From: Pseudoflavonifractor sp035562355
Lineage (GTDB): Bacteria > Bacillota > Clostridia > Oscillospirales > Oscillospiraceae
DNA: 31,916 nucleotides
Assembly: GCA_035562355.1 (NCBI GenBank)
Contig: DATMXU010000091.1
Span: 1 to 31,916 of the forward strand
Reading direction: 5' to 3'
The translations under genes and the position numbers were made by a program. Shown in pieces: positions 15,855 to 22,905 of the stretch (position 1 is the stretch's first letter; each line of letters begins with the position of its first letter). The notes below the pieces were generated by a model, which worked only from the letters and a program-made list of their open reading frames with translations, had not been told where the DNA came from and did no database searches.

Positions 15855-16691
15855 ATGGCTATTAAAACATATAAGCCCACGACCCCCTCTCGCCGCCACA
15901 TGACCGTGTCCGCTTTCGAGGGGATCGACAAAAAGGCCAAGCCCGAGCGCAGCCTGACCGAGAATCTCAAGAAAAATGCCGGCCGTAACAGCTATGGCCG
16001 CATTACCGTCCGCCACCGCGGCGGCGGCAACAAGAAGAAGTACCGCATCATTGACTGGAAACGGGTAAAGGACGACGAGGTGGCTATCGTCACCCGCCTG
16101 GAGTACGATCCCAACCGTACCGCCAACATCGCCCTCATCGAGTATGCCGACGGCACCAAGAGCTATATCCTGGCCCCCGTCGGCCTGAAGGCCGGCCATA
16201 AGATCGTCTCCGGCCCCGGCGCCGACATTCTGCCCGGCAACTGTCTGCCCATCGCCAATATCCCCGTGGGCGAGATGATCCACAACATCGAGCTGTATCC
16301 CGGCAAGGGCGCTCAGCTCGTCCGCTCCGCCGGTGTGGCGGCCCAGCTCATGGCCAAGGAGAACGGCATGGCTCAGGTCCGCCTTCCCTCCGGCGAGGTG
16401 CGCTATGTCCGCGAGGAGTGCCGCGCCTGCATCGGCCAGGTGGGCAATACCGACCACGCCAATATCCAGATCGGTAAGGCGGGCCGCAAGCGCCACATGG
16501 GCTGGCGTCCCACCGTCCGCGGCTCCGTCATGAACCCCAACGACCATCCCCACGGCGGCGGCGAGGGCAAGAGCCCCGTGGGCCGTCCCGGCCCTGTCAC
16601 CCCCTGGGGTAAGCCGGCGCTGGGCTACAAGACCCGCAAGAAGAAGTCCAAGACCGAGCAGTTCATCGTCAAGCACCGTAACGAGAAGTAA
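15855..16691 (+). CDS. rplB: 50S ribosomal protein L2
   Basis: The 278-residue product is L2, needed for subunit joining and peptidyl-transferase assembly. It shows the conserved N-terminal IKTYKPTTPSRRHMTV, RHRGGGNKKKYRIIDWKR (about 54-71) and the C-terminal RGSVMNPNDHPHGGGEGKSPVGRPGPVTPWGKP loop (about 220-253), including the conserved His near the catalytic centre (HPHGGGEG). The length is typical. GGAGGAGGAG lies upstream, and the gene is 15 bp after rplW. Confidence 0.98.
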   Translation: MAIKTYKPTTPSRRHMTVSAFEGIDKKAKPERSLTENLKKNAGRNSYGRITVRHRGGGNKKKYRIIDWKRVKDDEVAIVTRLEYDPNRTANIALIEYADGTKSYILAPVGLKAGHKIVSGPGADILPGNCLPIANIPVGEMIHNIELYPGKGAQLVRSAGVAAQLMAKENGMAQVRLPSGEVRYVREECRACIGQVGNTDHANIQIGKAGRKRHMGWRPTVRGSVMNPNDHPHGGGEGKSPVGRPGPVTPWGKPALGYKTRKKKSKTEQFIVKHRNEK

Positions 16692-16706
16692 GGAGGAGAG
16701 TAAAAG

Positions 16707-16979
16707 ATGTCGAGAAGCATTAAGAAAGGCCCCTTTTGCGCTCCTGAGCTGCTCAAGCGGGTTGACGAACTGAATAAGGCCGGCGACAAGAAGGTTCTCA
16801 AGACCTGGAGCAGGGCCTCCACCATTTTCCCCTCTTTTGTCGGCCACACCTTTGCCGTGCACGACGGCCGGAAGCACGTGCCCGTCTATGTCACCGAGGA
16901 CATGGTGGGCCACAAGCTGGGTGAGTTCGCTCCCACCCGCACCTTCCGTGGGCACTCCGGCAGCAAGACCGGGAAGTAA
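16707..16979 (+). CDS. rpsS: 30S ribosomal protein S19
   Basis: The 90-residue product is S19, which forms a pair with S13 in the 30S head near the A site. It begins SRSIKKGPFCAPELLKRV and contains the family core KTWSRASTIFPSFVGHTFAVHDGRKHVPVYV and LGEFAPTRTFRGH. The length is normal. GGAGGAG precedes the ATG, and the gene is 15 bp after rplB and 14 bp before rplV, all in one message. Confidence 0.98.
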   Translation: MSRSIKKGPFCAPELLKRVDELNKAGDKKVLKTWSRASTIFPSFVGHTFAVHDGRKHVPVYVTEDMVGHKLGEFAPTRTFRGHSGSKTGK

Positions 16980-16993
16980 GGAGGAGAGATAAC

Positions 16994-17335
16994 ATGGAAG
17001 CCAAAGCAACTCTGAGATACGCCCGTATCTCTCCCCGCAAGGTCCAGATCGTCTGCGACCTCATCCGGGGCAAGAGCGTGGCCCAAGCCAACGCGATTTT
17101 GATGTCCACGCCCAAGGCTGCCAGCGAGCTGATGCTCAAGATCCTTAAGAGCGCCGCCGCCAACGCCGAGAACAACCATCAGATGGATCCGGAGAGGCTC
17201 TATGTCTCCAGCACCTACGCAAACCCCGGCCCCATCATCAAGCGCATGCGACCCCGCGCCCAGGGCCGCGGGTTCCGCATCAACAAGCGCACCAGCCACA
17301 TCACCATCGCCGTCGCGGAAAAGGAGGCCAAGTAA
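16994..17335 (+). CDS. rplV: 50S ribosomal protein L22
   Basis: The 113-residue product is L22. Its extended beta hairpin reaches into the exit tunnel and is seen here as RPRAQGRGFRINKRTSHITIAV (about 87-108). The N-terminal part has the usual ARISPRKVQIVCDLIRGKSVAQA, and the length is standard. The ribosome binding site of the next gene, rpsC, lies inside its last codons (AAAAGGAGGCC). Confidence 0.98.
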   Translation: MEAKATLRYARISPRKVQIVCDLIRGKSVAQANAILMSTPKAASELMLKILKSAAANAENNHQMDPERLYVSSTYANPGPIIKRMRPRAQGRGFRINKRTSHITIAVAEKEAK

Positions 17336-17336
17336 T

Positions 17337-18290
17337 ATGGGACAGAAAGTAAATCCTCATGGCCTCCGCGTAGGCGTCATCAAGGACTGGGACTCCCGCT
17401 GGTATGCCCGTAACGAGAAGGTCGGCGACCTGCTGGTCGAGGACGACATGCTGCGCAAGTACCTCAAGAAGACCCTCTACGCCGCCGGTATCCCCAAGAT
17501 CGAGATCGAGCGCGACAACGCCAAGGTCCGCATTTACCTGCACTGTGCCCGCCCCGGTGTGGTCATCGGCAAGGGCGGCGCCGACATTGAGATTCTCCGT
17601 GCCAAGCTCGAGAAGATGATCGGCAAGAGCGTGGCCCTCAATATCGTCGAGGTCAAGAACGTGGACATGAACGCCCAGCTGGTGGCTGAGAACATCGCCC
17701 AGCAGCTGGAGAAGCGCATCGGTTTCCGCCGGGCCATGAAGAACGCCATGGGCCGCGCCATGCGCATGGGCGCCCGGGGCATCAAGACCCAGGTGTCCGG
17801 CCGTCTCGGCGGCGCCGAGATCGCCCGCACTGAGCACTATCATGACGGCACCATCCCCCTGCAGACCCTCCGCGCCGACATCGATTACGGCTTTGCCGAG
17901 GCTGCTACCACATATGGGCGCATCGGCGTGAAGGTGTGGGTCTACAAGGGCGAGATACTCTCTCAGGCCCTGCGTACTACCCCCCGTACCCTCGACACCA
18001 AGAACTTCAAGGAGCGCCCCGACCGTCCCCGCCGCGACCGCAACGACCGCAATGACCGGGGCGACCGCAAGCCCGGCTTTGGCGGAGCGCGCCCCCAGGG
18101 CCAGGGCGGCTACGGCCAGCGCCCCCAGGGTCAGGGCAGCTATGGTCAGCGCCCCCAGGGTCAGGGCGGCTACGGCCAGCGCCCCCAGGGCCAGGGTGGT
18201 TTTAGCTCCCGTCCCCAGGGCCAGGGCGGCTACCAGGCCCGTCCCGCCGCTCCCAATCCCACCACTCCCAAGGAAGGAGGCCAGGGCTAA
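17337..18290 (+). CDS. rpsC: 30S ribosomal protein S3 with a long repetitive C-terminal tail
   Basis: Residues 1 to about 215 are a normal S3. The start is MGQKVNPHGLRVGVI, the KH domain has its GxxG loop in GVVIGKGGADIEIL (about 74-87), and the C-terminal domain carries RRAMKNAMGRAMRMGARGIKTQVSGRLGGAEIAR. S3 lies at the mRNA entry site and contributes to helicase activity. Bacterial S3 is usually about 210-235 residues; this one has 317. The extra 100 or so residues begin with an Arg/Asp-rich stretch (RPRRDRNDRNDRGDRK). They then carry five consecutive 10-residue units of RPQGQGGYGQ type and end PNPTTPKEGGQG. The tail should be disordered, positively charged and able to bind RNA (inference). 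The ATG at 17337 is fixed by homology and the upstream AAAAGGAGG. The stop overlaps the rplP start. Confidence 0.97.
   Translation: MGQKVNPHGLRVGVIKDWDSRWYARNEKVGDLLVEDDMLRKYLKKTLYAAGIPKIEIERDNAKVRIYLHCARPGVVIGKGGADIEILRAKLEKMIGKSVALNIVEVKNVDMNAQLVAENIAQQLEKRIGFRRAMKNAMGRAMRMGARGIKTQVSGRLGGAEIARTEHYHDGTIPLQTLRADIDYGFAEAATTYGRIGVKVWVYKGEILSQALRTTPRTLDTKNFKERPDRPRRDRNDRNDRGDRKPGFGGARPQGQGGYGQRPQGQGSYGQRPQGQGGYGQRPQGQGGFSSRPQGQGGYQARPAAPNPTTPKEGGQG
18090..18239 (+). repeat. Five 30-bp tandem repeats in the rpsC tail
   Basis: Five in-frame 30-bp units (starts 18090, 18120, 18150, 18180 and 18210) encode RPQGQGGYGQ, RPQGQGSYGQ, RPQGQGGYGQ, RPQGQGGFSS and RPQGQGGYQA. The first three are almost identical at DNA level apart from third-position changes; the last two have drifted at their ends. 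Such direct repeats can change copy number by slippage or recombination, so tail length may vary between strains. Confidence 0.93.
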
Positions 18291-18724
18291 TGCTGCTGCC
18301 TAAGAGAGTAAAATATCGCCGCGTTCACCGCGGCCGTATGAAGGGCAAGGCCACCCGCGGTAACACCGTTACCTACGGCGAGTATGGCCTCCAGGCCACC
18401 GAGCCCTGCTGGATCACCAGCAACCAGATTGAGGCCGCCCGTATCGCCATGACCCGCTATACCAAGCGCGGCGGTCAGGTCTGGATCAAGATCTTCCCCG
18501 ACAAGCCCGTCACCGAGAAACCGGCCGAGACCCGCATGGGTTCCGGCAAGGGCTCCCCCGAGTACTGGGTGGCCGTGGTCAAGCCCGGCCGCGTCATGTT
18601 CGAGATCGCCGGCGTCTCTGAGGAGATTGCAAAGGAAGCCCTGCGTCTGGCCTCCCACAAGCTGCCTGTCAAGTGCAAGATTGTGGCGAAGGAGACTGCG
18701 ATTGCCGAGAATGGTGGTGAATGA
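18290..18724 (+). CDS. rplP: 50S ribosomal protein L16
   Basis: The 144-residue product is L16, which organises the A-site tRNA region of the 50S subunit. Typical segments are MLLPKRVKYRRVHRGRMKG at the start, GLQATEPCWITSNQIEAARIAMTRYTKRGGQVWIKIFPDKPVTEKPAETRMGSGKG in the middle and EYWVAVVKPGRVMFEI. Its ribosome binding site (AAGGAGG) lies in the last codons of rpsC, and its start shares a base with the rpsC stop. Its own stop overlaps the rpmC start (ATGA). Confidence 0.98.
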   Translation: MLLPKRVKYRRVHRGRMKGKATRGNTVTYGEYGLQATEPCWITSNQIEAARIAMTRYTKRGGQVWIKIFPDKPVTEKPAETRMGSGKGSPEYWVAVVKPGRVMFEIAGVSEEIAKEALRLASHKLPVKCKIVAKETAIAENGGE

Positions 18725-18924
18725 AGATGAAAGCAAGTGAGATCCGTAAGCTCTCCGCCGCTGAGCTCGAGAGCAAGCTGGGCGACCTGAAGAAGGACCT
18801 TTTCCAGCTCCGTCTTCAGCACGCCACCAACCAGCTTGACAACCCTATCAAAATCGCGGAGGTCAAGAAAGACATTGCCCGCGTCAAGACTTTGATCCGT
18901 GAGCAGCAGCTCGCAGGCCGATAA
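18721..18924 (+). CDS. rpmC: 50S ribosomal protein L29
   Basis: The 67-residue product is L29, a small two-helix protein at the exit-tunnel rim. The sequence has the family pattern KASEIRKLSAAELESKLGDLKKDLFQLRLQHATNQLDNP followed by IKIAEVKKDIARVKTLI. The ATG at 18721 overlaps the rplP stop by four bases. A second ATG two codons on (18727) is equally possible, because neither has a strong separate ribosome binding site; translation is probably by coupling. Confidence 0.96.
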   Translation: MKMKASEIRKLSAAELESKLGDLKKDLFQLRLQHATNQLDNPIKIAEVKKDIARVKTLIREQQLAGR

Positions 18925-18938
18925 GGAGGAACTGAGAA

Positions 18939-19199
18939 ATGGAAAACAGAACTTCTTCCCGCAAGACCAGAGTCGGCCTGGTTGTCTCCGATAAAATGGA
19001 CAAGACCGTGGTGGTCTCCATTGCCGACCGTGTGGCCCATCCCCTGTACAAGAAGATTGTCAAGCGGACCTATAAGCTCAAAGCCCACGACGAGCTCAAC
19101 GAGTGCGGCGTCGGCGACCGCGTGAAGGTTATGGAGACCCGCCCCCTGTCCAAGGACAAGCGCTGGCGCGTGGTCGAAATCATTGAAAAAGCGAAGTAA
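18939..19199 (+). CDS. rpsQ: 30S ribosomal protein S17
   Basis: The 86-residue product is S17, an early-binding 30S protein with an OB fold. It shows RKTRVGLVVSDKMDKTVVVSIADRVAHPLYKKIVKRTYKLKAHDE and the later VGDRVKVMETRPLSKDKRWRVVEII, which cover the family's conserved loops. The length is normal. AAGGAGG precedes the ATG, and it is 14 bp after rpmC. Confidence 0.98.
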   Translation: MENRTSSRKTRVGLVVSDKMDKTVVVSIADRVAHPLYKKIVKRTYKLKAHDELNECGVGDRVKVMETRPLSKDKRWRVVEIIEKAK

Positions 19200-19211
19200 G
19201 GAGGTGCCGGA

Positions 19212-19580
19212 ATGATTCAGCAGGAAACATATCTCAAGGTTGCCGACAACACCGGCGCCAAGGAGATCAAGACCATCCGTGTCCTGGGCGGCTCTAAGCG
19301 CAAGTACGGCAACATCGGCGACGTCATCGTGGCCTCTGTCCGTAAGGCCCAGCCCGGCGGTCAGGTCAAGAAGGGCGACGTCGTCAAGGCCGTCATCGTC
19401 CGTACCGCGTTCGGCGTGCGCCGCGCGGACGGCAGCTACGTCCGCTTTGACGAGAACGCCGCCGTTCTCATCAAGGACGACAAGAATCCCCGCGGGACCC
19501 GTATCTTTGGGCCCGTGGCCCGTGAGCTGCGCGACAAGGATTATATGAAGATCCTGTCCCTGGCTCCCGAAGTGCTGTAA
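19212..19580 (+). CDS. rplN: 50S ribosomal protein L14
   Basis: The 122-residue product is L14, a 50S interface protein that contacts 16S rRNA helix 14 and is the docking site of the silencing factor RsfS. It is a textbook match: MIQQETYLKVADNTGAKEI, VLGGSKRKYGNIGDVIVASV, then KKGDVVKAVIVRTAFGVRRADGSYVRFDENAAVLI and the C-terminal ARELRDKDYMKILSLAPEVL. The length is exactly typical. AAGGAGG is placed seven bases before the ATG. Confidence 0.99.
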   Translation: MIQQETYLKVADNTGAKEIKTIRVLGGSKRKYGNIGDVIVASVRKAQPGGQVKKGDVVKAVIVRTAFGVRRADGSYVRFDENAAVLIKDDKNPRGTRIFGPVARELRDKDYMKILSLAPEVL

Positions 19581-19596
19581 GGGGGTAGGAGAAAAC

Positions 19597-19914
19597 ATGA
19601 ACAAGATGAGCATCAAGAAGGGCGATACCGTTATCGTCCTGTCCGGTAAGGACAAGGGCAAGCAGGGCAAGGTCGAGGTTGTCCTCCCCAAGGAGGGCAA
19701 GGTCGTCGTGGAGCGTGTCAACGTGGTCTCCCGGCACACCAAGCCCCGCCAGCAGGGCGACGAGGGCGGCATCATCAAGAAGGAAGCCCCCATCTATGCC
19801 TGCAAGGTCATGCGCGTTTGCCCCAAGTGCAATAAGCCCACCCGCACGGCCCACAAGCTGCTGGCCGACGGGAAGAAGGTCGCCGTCTGCAAGAAGTGCG
19901 GCGCCGAGATCTGA
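19597..19914 (+). CDS. rplX: 50S ribosomal protein L24 (Cys4 form)
   Basis: The 105-residue product is L24, an assembly-initiating 23S-binding protein with a KOW motif near the start (IKKGDTVIVLSGKDKGKQGKV, about 6-26). The C-terminal part carries two CxxC pairs, Cys75/Cys78 (CPKC) and Cys98/Cys101 (CKKC), which would form a zinc ribbon; many L24 proteins lack these. The listed ATG gives MNKMSIKKGD; a second ATG three codons later would also fit the family. A GGGGGTAGGAG stretch lies upstream. Confidence 0.97.
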   Translation: MNKMSIKKGDTVIVLSGKDKGKQGKVEVVLPKEGKVVVERVNVVSRHTKPRQQGDEGGIIKKEAPIYACKVMRVCPKCNKPTRTAHKLLADGKKVAVCKKCGAEI

Positions 19915-19931
19915 GAGAGGAGGAGTTAACC

Positions 19932-20489
19932 ATGGCTGATAAGAAAATCCCCAACCTGAAAGCAAAGTATCAGGCCGAAGTCGCTCCTGCTCTCATGCAG
20001 AAGTTCGGCTACAAGAGCACCATGCAGATCCCCCGCCTGGACAAGATCGTGGTCAACTGCGGCTGCGGCGAGGCCCGGGACAACGCCAAGATCCTGGAGG
20101 CCGTCGTGGGGGACCTCACCAAGATCACGGGCCAGAAGGCCATTATCACCAAGGCCAAGAAGAGCGTGGCCAACTTCAAGCTCCGTGAGGGCATGCCCAT
20201 CGGCGCGAAGGTCACCCTCCGCGGCGACAAGATGTGGGAGTTTCTGGACCGCCTCTTCAACGTGGCCCTGCCCCGCGTCCGTGACTTCCGCGGCATCAAC
20301 CCCAACGCCTTCGACGGCCGCGGCAACTATGCCCTGGGCCTGAAGGAGCAGCTCATTTTCCCCGAGATCGAGTACGATAAGATCGACAAGATCCGCGGCT
20401 TGGACGTGGTCATCTGCACCACCGCCCAGTCCGACGAAGAGGCCAAGGAGCTCCTGTCCCTCATCGGCGCTCCCTTTACCGGCAAATAA
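19932..20489 (+). CDS. rplE: 50S ribosomal protein L5
   Basis: The 185-residue product is L5, a 5S rRNA-binding protein of the central protuberance. It shows YKSTMQIPRLDKIVVNCGCGEA, GQKAIITKAKKSVANFKLREGMPIGAKVTLRG and FRGINPNAFDGRGNYALGLKEQLIFPEI, the core family segments. The ATG at 19932 is chosen because GAGGAGG lies seven bases upstream and the family starts here; the open frame extends 36 bases further upstream into the end of rplX. It ends 15 bp before rpsN. Confidence 0.98.
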   Translation: MADKKIPNLKAKYQAEVAPALMQKFGYKSTMQIPRLDKIVVNCGCGEARDNAKILEAVVGDLTKITGQKAIITKAKKSVANFKLREGMPIGAKVTLRGDKMWEFLDRLFNVALPRVRDFRGINPNAFDGRGNYALGLKEQLIFPEIEYDKIDKIRGLDVVICTTAQSDEEAKELLSLIGAPFTGK

Positions 20490-20504
20490 GGAGGAGAATG
20501 AAAA

Positions 20505-20690
20505 ATGGCTAAAAAGTCTATGATTTTGAAGCAGCAGGCCGTGCCCAAGTTCTCTAGCCGCCGGTATAACCGCTGCAAGATCTGTGGCCGTCCCCACGCC
20601 TATCTGCGCGACTACGGCGTCTGCCGTATCTGTTTCCGTGAGCTGGCGTACAAAGGTCAGATCCCCGGGGTCAAAAAGGCGAGCTGGTAA
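20505..20690 (+). CDS. rpsN: 30S ribosomal protein S14, zinc-binding type
   Basis: The 61-residue product is the short, zinc-containing form of S14. The four cysteines are Cys24, Cys27, Cys40 and Cys43 in CKIC and CRIC, separated by GRPHAYLRDYGV, and the C-terminus is the usual GQIPGVKKASW. The longer zinc-free form, used under zinc shortage in some Firmicutes, is not in this window. GGAGGAG precedes the ATG. A 143-bp gap follows before rpsH, larger than is usual inside this cluster. Confidence 0.98.
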   Translation: MAKKSMILKQQAVPKFSSRRYNRCKICGRPHAYLRDYGVCRICFRELAYKGQIPGVKKASW

Positions 20691-20833
20691 TCTCCAGCCC
20701 GCCTCCCTGCGGTTTTGAATATCCCCTGTTGCGTTTTCCCTTGGCCGGCGGTAACAGGTCGGAGCGGCAAACTTCGATACCTTCCGCTGAAACAGACCCC
20801 GTGTCTGTAACTCTAAAATAGGAGGTAACACTC
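20691..20833 (+). other. Intergenic gap rpsN-rpsH with three hairpins
   Basis: No gene is visible. Three successive inverted repeats occur: CCTGTT (20725-20730) with AACAGG (20753-20758), AGCGG (20763-20767) with CCGCT (20784-20788), and ACAGAC (20792-20797) with GTCTGT (20803-20808). The last ends just before the rpsH ribosome binding site. In enterobacteria S8 represses the spc operon at an RNA site near this point, so a regulatory role is possible but unproven. Confidence 0.4.
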
Positions 20834-21235
20834 ATGCACATCACTGACCCCGTTGCCGATATGCTCACCCGTATCCGCAACGCCAGCAATGCCAAGCATG
20901 ACTCCGTGGACGTTCCTGCGTCCAACATGAAGAAGTCCATCGCGCAGATCCTTCTCGACGAAGGCTATATCAAGAGCTTTCAGCTCATCGACGACGGCAC
21001 CCAGGGTGTGATCCGCATCACCCTGAAGTACCTCATGCCTGGCAAGGAGAAGGCAATCTCCGGCCTGCGCCGCGTCTCTAAGCCCGGCCTGCGTATGTAC
21101 GCGGGCGCCGACGAGCTGCCCCGCGTCCTCAAGGGCCTGGGCGTCGCTATCGTCTCTACTTCCAAGGGCGTCATGACCGACAAGAAGGCCCGCGAGGCCC
21201 ATGTCGGCGGCGAAGTCCTTGCATTCATTTGGTAA
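20834..21235 (+). CDS. rpsH: 30S ribosomal protein S8
   Basis: The 133-residue product is S8, a primary 16S-binding protein of the platform. It shows ITDPVADMLTRIRNASNAKHDSVDVPASNMKKSIAQILLDEGYI at the start and the conserved C-terminal region KPGLRMYAGADELPRVLKGLGVAIVSTSKGVMTDKKARE...GGEVLAFIW. The length is normal. TAGGAGG precedes the ATG. The protein is a known translational regulator of its operon in enterobacteria; here the preceding gap contains hairpins that could serve such a role. Confidence 0.98.
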   Translation: MHITDPVADMLTRIRNASNAKHDSVDVPASNMKKSIAQILLDEGYIKSFQLIDDGTQGVIRITLKYLMPGKEKAISGLRRVSKPGLRMYAGADELPRVLKGLGVAIVSTSKGVMTDKKAREAHVGGEVLAFIW

Positions 21236-21250
21236 GGAGGAGCATCGAAC

Positions 21251-21799
21251 ATGTCTAGAATCGGAAGATTGCCGATCGAGCTCCCCGCCGGTGTGGAAGT
21301 GAAGATCGACGCAAATAATCTGGCCACCGTTAAGGGGCCCAAGGGCACTCTGACTCAACAGCTCCACAGCGCCATAAGCTTTGAGCAGGAGGGCAACGTC
21401 ATCCATGTCAAGCGCCCCAACGACCTGAAGGAGAACCGCAGCCTTCACGGCCTCACCCGCACCCTGCTCAATAACATGGTGATGGGTGTGTCCACAGGCT
21501 TTAAGAAGGAGCTGGACGTGAACGGCGTCGGCTACCGTGTGGCCAAGGAGGACAAAAAGCTGGTCATGAACATCGGCTACTCCCACCAGGTCACCATGGT
21601 GGAGCCCGAGGGTATCACCATTGAGGTGCCCGGCCCCAACAAGATCGTCATCAGCGGCGCCGACAAGCAGAAGGTCGGCCAGTTTGCCGCCGAGGTAAGA
21701 GAGAAACGTCCGCCTGAGCCCTATAAGGGCAAGGGTATCAAATATTCTGACGAGGTCATCCGCCGCAAGGAAGGCAAGACCGGCGTCAAGAAGAAATAA
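21251..21799 (+). CDS. rplF: 50S ribosomal protein L6
   Basis: The 182-residue product is L6, located by the sarcin-ricin loop and the base of the L7/L12 stalk. The family features are MSRIGRLPIELPAGV, TVKGPKGTLTQQL, RSLHGLTRTLLNNMVMGVSTGF, and the C-terminal GADKQKVGQFAAEVREKRPPEPYKGKGIKYSDEVIRRKEGKTGVKK. The length is normal. AAGGAGGAG lies upstream; the gene is 15 bp after rpsH and 14 bp before rplR. Confidence 0.99.
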   Translation: MSRIGRLPIELPAGVEVKIDANNLATVKGPKGTLTQQLHSAISFEQEGNVIHVKRPNDLKENRSLHGLTRTLLNNMVMGVSTGFKKELDVNGVGYRVAKEDKKLVMNIGYSHQVTMVEPEGITIEVPGPNKIVISGADKQKVGQFAAEVREKRPPEPYKGKGIKYSDEVIRRKEGKTGVKKK

Positions 21800-21813
21800 G
21801 GAGGTGTGCCACA

Positions 21814-22173
21814 ATGATCAAAAGACCTGATACCAACGCTCAGCGGCTTAAGCGCCACAAGAGAGTGCGCGGCAAGATCGCCGGCACGCCCGAGCGTCCC
21901 CGCCTGAACGTATTCCGCAGCGGAACCAACGTCTATGCCCAGATCATCGACGATACCGCGGGCAAGACTCTGGTCTCCGCGTCCTCCCTGGAGAAGGGCT
22001 TTGAGGGCGCCGGCAGCAACATGGAAGCCGCCAAGAAGGTCGGCCAGATGGTCGCCGAGCGCGCTAAGGCCAAGGGCATCGACACGGTCGTGTTCGACCG
22101 CGGCGGTTACCTGTACCACGGCCGCGTCCAGGCGCTGGCCGAGGGCGCCCGTGAGGGCGGCCTGGAATTCTAA
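21814..22173 (+). CDS. rplR: 50S ribosomal protein L18
   Basis: The 119-residue product is L18, which binds 5S rRNA together with L5. Visible are the basic N-terminus (QRLKRHKRVRGKIAGTPERPRLNVFRS), YAQIIDDTAGKTLVSASS, the AAKKVGQMVAERAKAKGIDTVVFDRGGYLYHGRVQALAEGAREGGL helical part and the normal C-terminus. AAGGAGG precedes the ATG, and it is followed by rpsE after 17 bp. Confidence 0.98.
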   Translation: MIKRPDTNAQRLKRHKRVRGKIAGTPERPRLNVFRSGTNVYAQIIDDTAGKTLVSASSLEKGFEGAGSNMEAAKKVGQMVAERAKAKGIDTVVFDRGGYLYHGRVQALAEGAREGGLEF

Positions 22174-22190
22174 GGGAGGAGGAAACGAAA

Positions 22191-22691
22191 ATGGCTAGAT
22201 TTGAGAAAGAACCCAGCGAGTTTACAGAGAAGCTCGTTTCCCTGAACCGGGTTTCCAAGACCGTCAAGGGCGGCCGGATTTTCAAGTTCGCCGCTCTCAT
22301 GGTGGTGGGCGACGGCAAGGGCCGCATCGGCTTTGGTCTGGGTAAGGCCGCCGAGGTGCCCGAGGCCATCCGCAAGGGCATCGAGGACGCCAAGAAGCAT
22401 ATGATCACCATCAGCCTTTCCGGCACCACCATTCCCCATGAGACCATCGGCGTGTTCGGCGCCGGCCGCGTGCTGATGAAGCCCGCCGCCCCCGGTACCG
22501 GCATCATTGCCGGAGGCCCCGTTCGCGCCGTTATGGAGGCCGCGGGCATCCGCGACATCCGCGCCAAGTGCCTGCGCTCTAACAATTCCCAGAACGTGGT
22601 CTCCGCGACCTTCGAGGGGCTCAAGAGCCTCCGCGGTCCCGAGGAAGTGGCCCGTATCCGCGGTAAGAGCGTGGAAGAAATCGTAGGTTAA
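22191..22691 (+). CDS. rpsE: 30S ribosomal protein S5
   Basis: The 166-residue product is S5, which works with S4 in decoding accuracy and with S3 at mRNA entry. Domains are the double-stranded-RNA-binding N-half (LVSLNRVSKTVKGGRIFKFAALMVVGDGKGRIGFGLGKA) and the C-half with GAGRVLMKPAAPGTGIIAGGPVRAVMEAAGIRDI. The length is typical. GGGAGGAGG stands upstream of the ATG. The spacing to rpmD is 14 bp. Confidence 0.99.
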   Translation: MARFEKEPSEFTEKLVSLNRVSKTVKGGRIFKFAALMVVGDGKGRIGFGLGKAAEVPEAIRKGIEDAKKHMITISLSGTTIPHETIGVFGAGRVLMKPAAPGTGIIAGGPVRAVMEAAGIRDIRAKCLRSNNSQNVVSATFEGLKSLRGPEEVARIRGKSVEEIVG

Positions 22692-22705
22692 GGAGGTTCA
22701 AAGCA

Positions 22706-22891
22706 ATGGCGAAGACAATCAATCTCAAGCTGGTCAAGAGCCTGAACGGCCGTATCGCCAAGCACAAAGCGACTGCCGAGGCTTTGGGGCTCCGTAGGAT
22801 CGGTGATACGACCGTACAGCCCGACAACGAGGCTACCCGGGGCAAGATCGCCCACATCGGCTACCTGCTCCAGGTTACCGAGGAAAAGTAA
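22706..22891 (+). CDS. rpmD: 50S ribosomal protein L30
   Basis: The 61-residue product is L30, a small peripheral 50S protein. Typical segments are INLKLVKSLNGRIAKHKATAEALGLRRIGDTTVQPDNEATRGKIAHIGYLLQV, which correspond to the single-domain bacterial form. TAAGGAGG precedes the ATG, and the gene lies between rpsE and rplO as is usual in the spc part of the cluster. Nothing unusual is seen in length or sequence. Confidence 0.97.
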   Translation: MAKTINLKLVKSLNGRIAKHKATAEALGLRRIGDTTVQPDNEATRGKIAHIGYLLQVTEEK

Positions 22892-22905
22892 GGAGGTGCG
22901 CGTCA

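Noticed and set aside
15489..17009. A 506-residue minus-strand open frame opposite rplW, rplB and rpsS
   Set aside because: It covers three well-established ribosomal genes and has the Gly/Leu/Ala-rich composition typical of antisense frames at high GC.
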